A stretch of 36,970 nt of DNA from Treponema sp. (GTDB taxonomy: Bacteria > Spirochaetota > Spirochaetia > Treponematales > Treponemataceae): the NCBI GenBank assembly GCA_016290335.1, contig JAEETM010000034.1, positions 1-36,970 on the forward strand, in the 5' to 3' direction. Shown piece after piece: positions 36,225 through 36,970 of the stretch. Made by a program: the position numbers and the translations under genes. The notes below the pieces were generated by a model that had not been told where the DNA came from, made no database searches, and worked only from the letters and a program-made list of their open reading frames with translations. How positions within the stretch are numbered: position 1 is the first letter of the stretch; every line of letters begins with the position of its first letter.

Positions 36225-36254
36225 AGTTTTTCTCCTCGTGAATTACCGTTCACG
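36225..36254 (-). promoter_or_regulatory. Ribosome-binding site and operator-like palindrome of tetR
   Basis: CGTGAA-TTACCG-TTCACG (36237-36254, perfect 6-bp arms) overlaps the predicted transcription start and ends one base before the Shine-Dalgarno AGGAG (36232-36236). Its position suits autorepression by the TetR protein. No second copy was seen in the window. Confidence 0.55.
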
Positions 36255-36259
36255 TCTTT

Positions 36260-36288
36260 AGTATAAAACGGTTTTGAGAATAACGCAA
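36260..36288 (-). promoter_or_regulatory. Promoter of the tetR-kinase-aldolase operon
   Basis: TTGCGT (36283-36288), 17 nt spacer, TATACT (36260-36265). Transcription should begin near 36253, inside the palindrome, giving a leader of about 29 nt before the ATT codon. Confidence 0.55.
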
Positions 36289-36303
36289 GAAAAACTTTAT
36301 TAT

Positions 36304-36970
36304 TTATTTTGTCTGGACTGCCTTGTAGTGCATGACCATTTTTCCGGGCTTGGAGATTGTACCGCCTTTATTGAGTCCCATACCGGCCATTTTGTTTAAA
36401 TCGGACTGCGACTGGACAAATGAGGTATCTTTACGGTTTGGTTCTGGAGCCCAGCCGGTTTCGTCCAGATACAAAAGCAGGCTGCGGGAAGAAATACGTT
36501 CGGTAAGCAGTACAATAAAAAGCTTATCGTTACGGAATCCACAGGCAAGCTGTTCTTTCATATTACACGGAGTACCAAAGACGTTGATTTTTTCTGCATA
36601 CTTTTGTTCATCACCGGAGAAAATACGGTTAATGTTCTGCTGCATACTGTATGTTTTATTGCCAAAAGCTATTATTCTGGGGCGGGTTCCCTTATCTGCC
36701 ATTTTTTCAGCAATTTTTTTGTATTCAAACACATAATCAGAATCCTCCTTGAAATAATCTGTAGAAAAAAGCATCAGGTCAACTTCATCACAACCTTCAA
36801 GACAAGGCATAAGCTTTTTAAAAGCCGTATCTATGCTGTTTAAGTTTTCTTCCTGTTTTTGCAGGAGGATAATGTTATTGTAATATTCAAAAAAAGATTT
36901 ATCGTAGCGGTAATACTCACCATTAACACAATATTTTTTACTGTTAAAGCAGTCGTAAGTAAAGATTTCC
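36304..36970 (-). CDS. Unrecognised protein, 5' end outside the window
   Basis: The reading frame is open from the window edge (first residues EIFTYDCFNSKKYCVNGEYY) to the stop at 36304, giving at least 221 residues. An internal Met at 36810 is not the start. The visible part has alternating helix and strand patterns with an aromatic N-terminal portion, DLMLFSTDYF, and RPRIIAFGN, which could be a Rossmann-like or von Willebrand-like fold. I do not recognise the family. The C-terminal tail (NKGGTISKPGKMVMHYKAVQTK) is Lys- and Gly-rich. It ends 16 nt upstream of the tetR promoter. Confidence 0.6.
   Translation of the reverse strand, partial: EIFTYDCFNSKKYCVNGEYYRYDKSFFEYYNNIILLQKQEENLNSIDTAFKKLMPCLEGCDEVDLMLFSTDYFKEDSDYVFEYKKIAEKMADKGTRPRIIAFGNKTYSMQQNINRIFSGDEQKYAEKINVFGTPCNMKEQLACGFRNDKLFIVLLTERISSRSLLLYLDETGWAPEPNRKDTSFVQSQSDLNKMAGMGLNKGGTISKPGKMVMHYKAVQTK

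Noticed and set aside
36304..36810. Complete small gene starting at Met 36810
   Set aside because: The frame stays open to the window edge with protein-like sequence, so this is the 3' part of a longer gene.

Overview
The window reads as a chromosome segment of a host-associated spirochaete, most likely a commensal Treponema. I infer this from protein style and gene content, not from a database match. The main clues are an LptD-like barrel beside uvrA, a LolCDE exporter, PEGA, TPR and beta-helix surface proteins, and moderately AT-rich DNA. Every gene I can support lies on the minus strand, so transcription runs from high to low coordinates. No rRNA, tRNA, CRISPR array, transposase or phage gene is visible.

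Layout in the direction of transcription: (1) 36970-36304, 3' part of an unrecognised gene that enters from outside the window. (2) 36224-30914, an accessory metabolic operon: a TetR regulator that appears to start at ATT, an FGGY sugar kinase, a class II aldolase fused to a GtrA-like membrane domain, and a class III aminotransferase. (3) 30853-27950 uvrA, then 27849-24253 lptD, separated by a pair of inverted palindromic elements, one of which encodes the end of UvrA. (4) 24186-17282, the conserved group phoH, pgpH, ybeY and CorC-like protein, followed by a TPR and an FnIII-like envelope protein. (5) a 155-bp cloverleaf-like inverted-repeat element at 17101-17255. (6) 17048-8570, prfB with a programmed +1 frameshift, then a PEGA protein, ftsY, a lipoprotein and lolC-lolD-lolE, all overlapping. 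(7) 8462-3368, clpC followed closely by a NitT/TauT-type ABC importer. (8) 3323-1, a phosphoribosyltransferase, a secreted beta-helix protein and rnhB.

Functionally, most of the window is housekeeping: translation termination, membrane targeting (FtsY), lipoprotein export (Lol), outer-membrane assembly (LptD), RNA and ribosome maturation (YbeY, PhoH), c-di-AMP turnover (PgpH), proteolysis (ClpC) and DNA repair (UvrA, RNase HII). The most unusual parts are the aldolase-GtrA operon with its ATT-started autoregulator, the prfB frameshift (the plain reading frame gives a wrong N-terminus), the cloverleaf element, and operon heads (phoH, uvrA, perhaps prfB) whose promoters sit so close to the start codon that their mRNAs may be leaderless.
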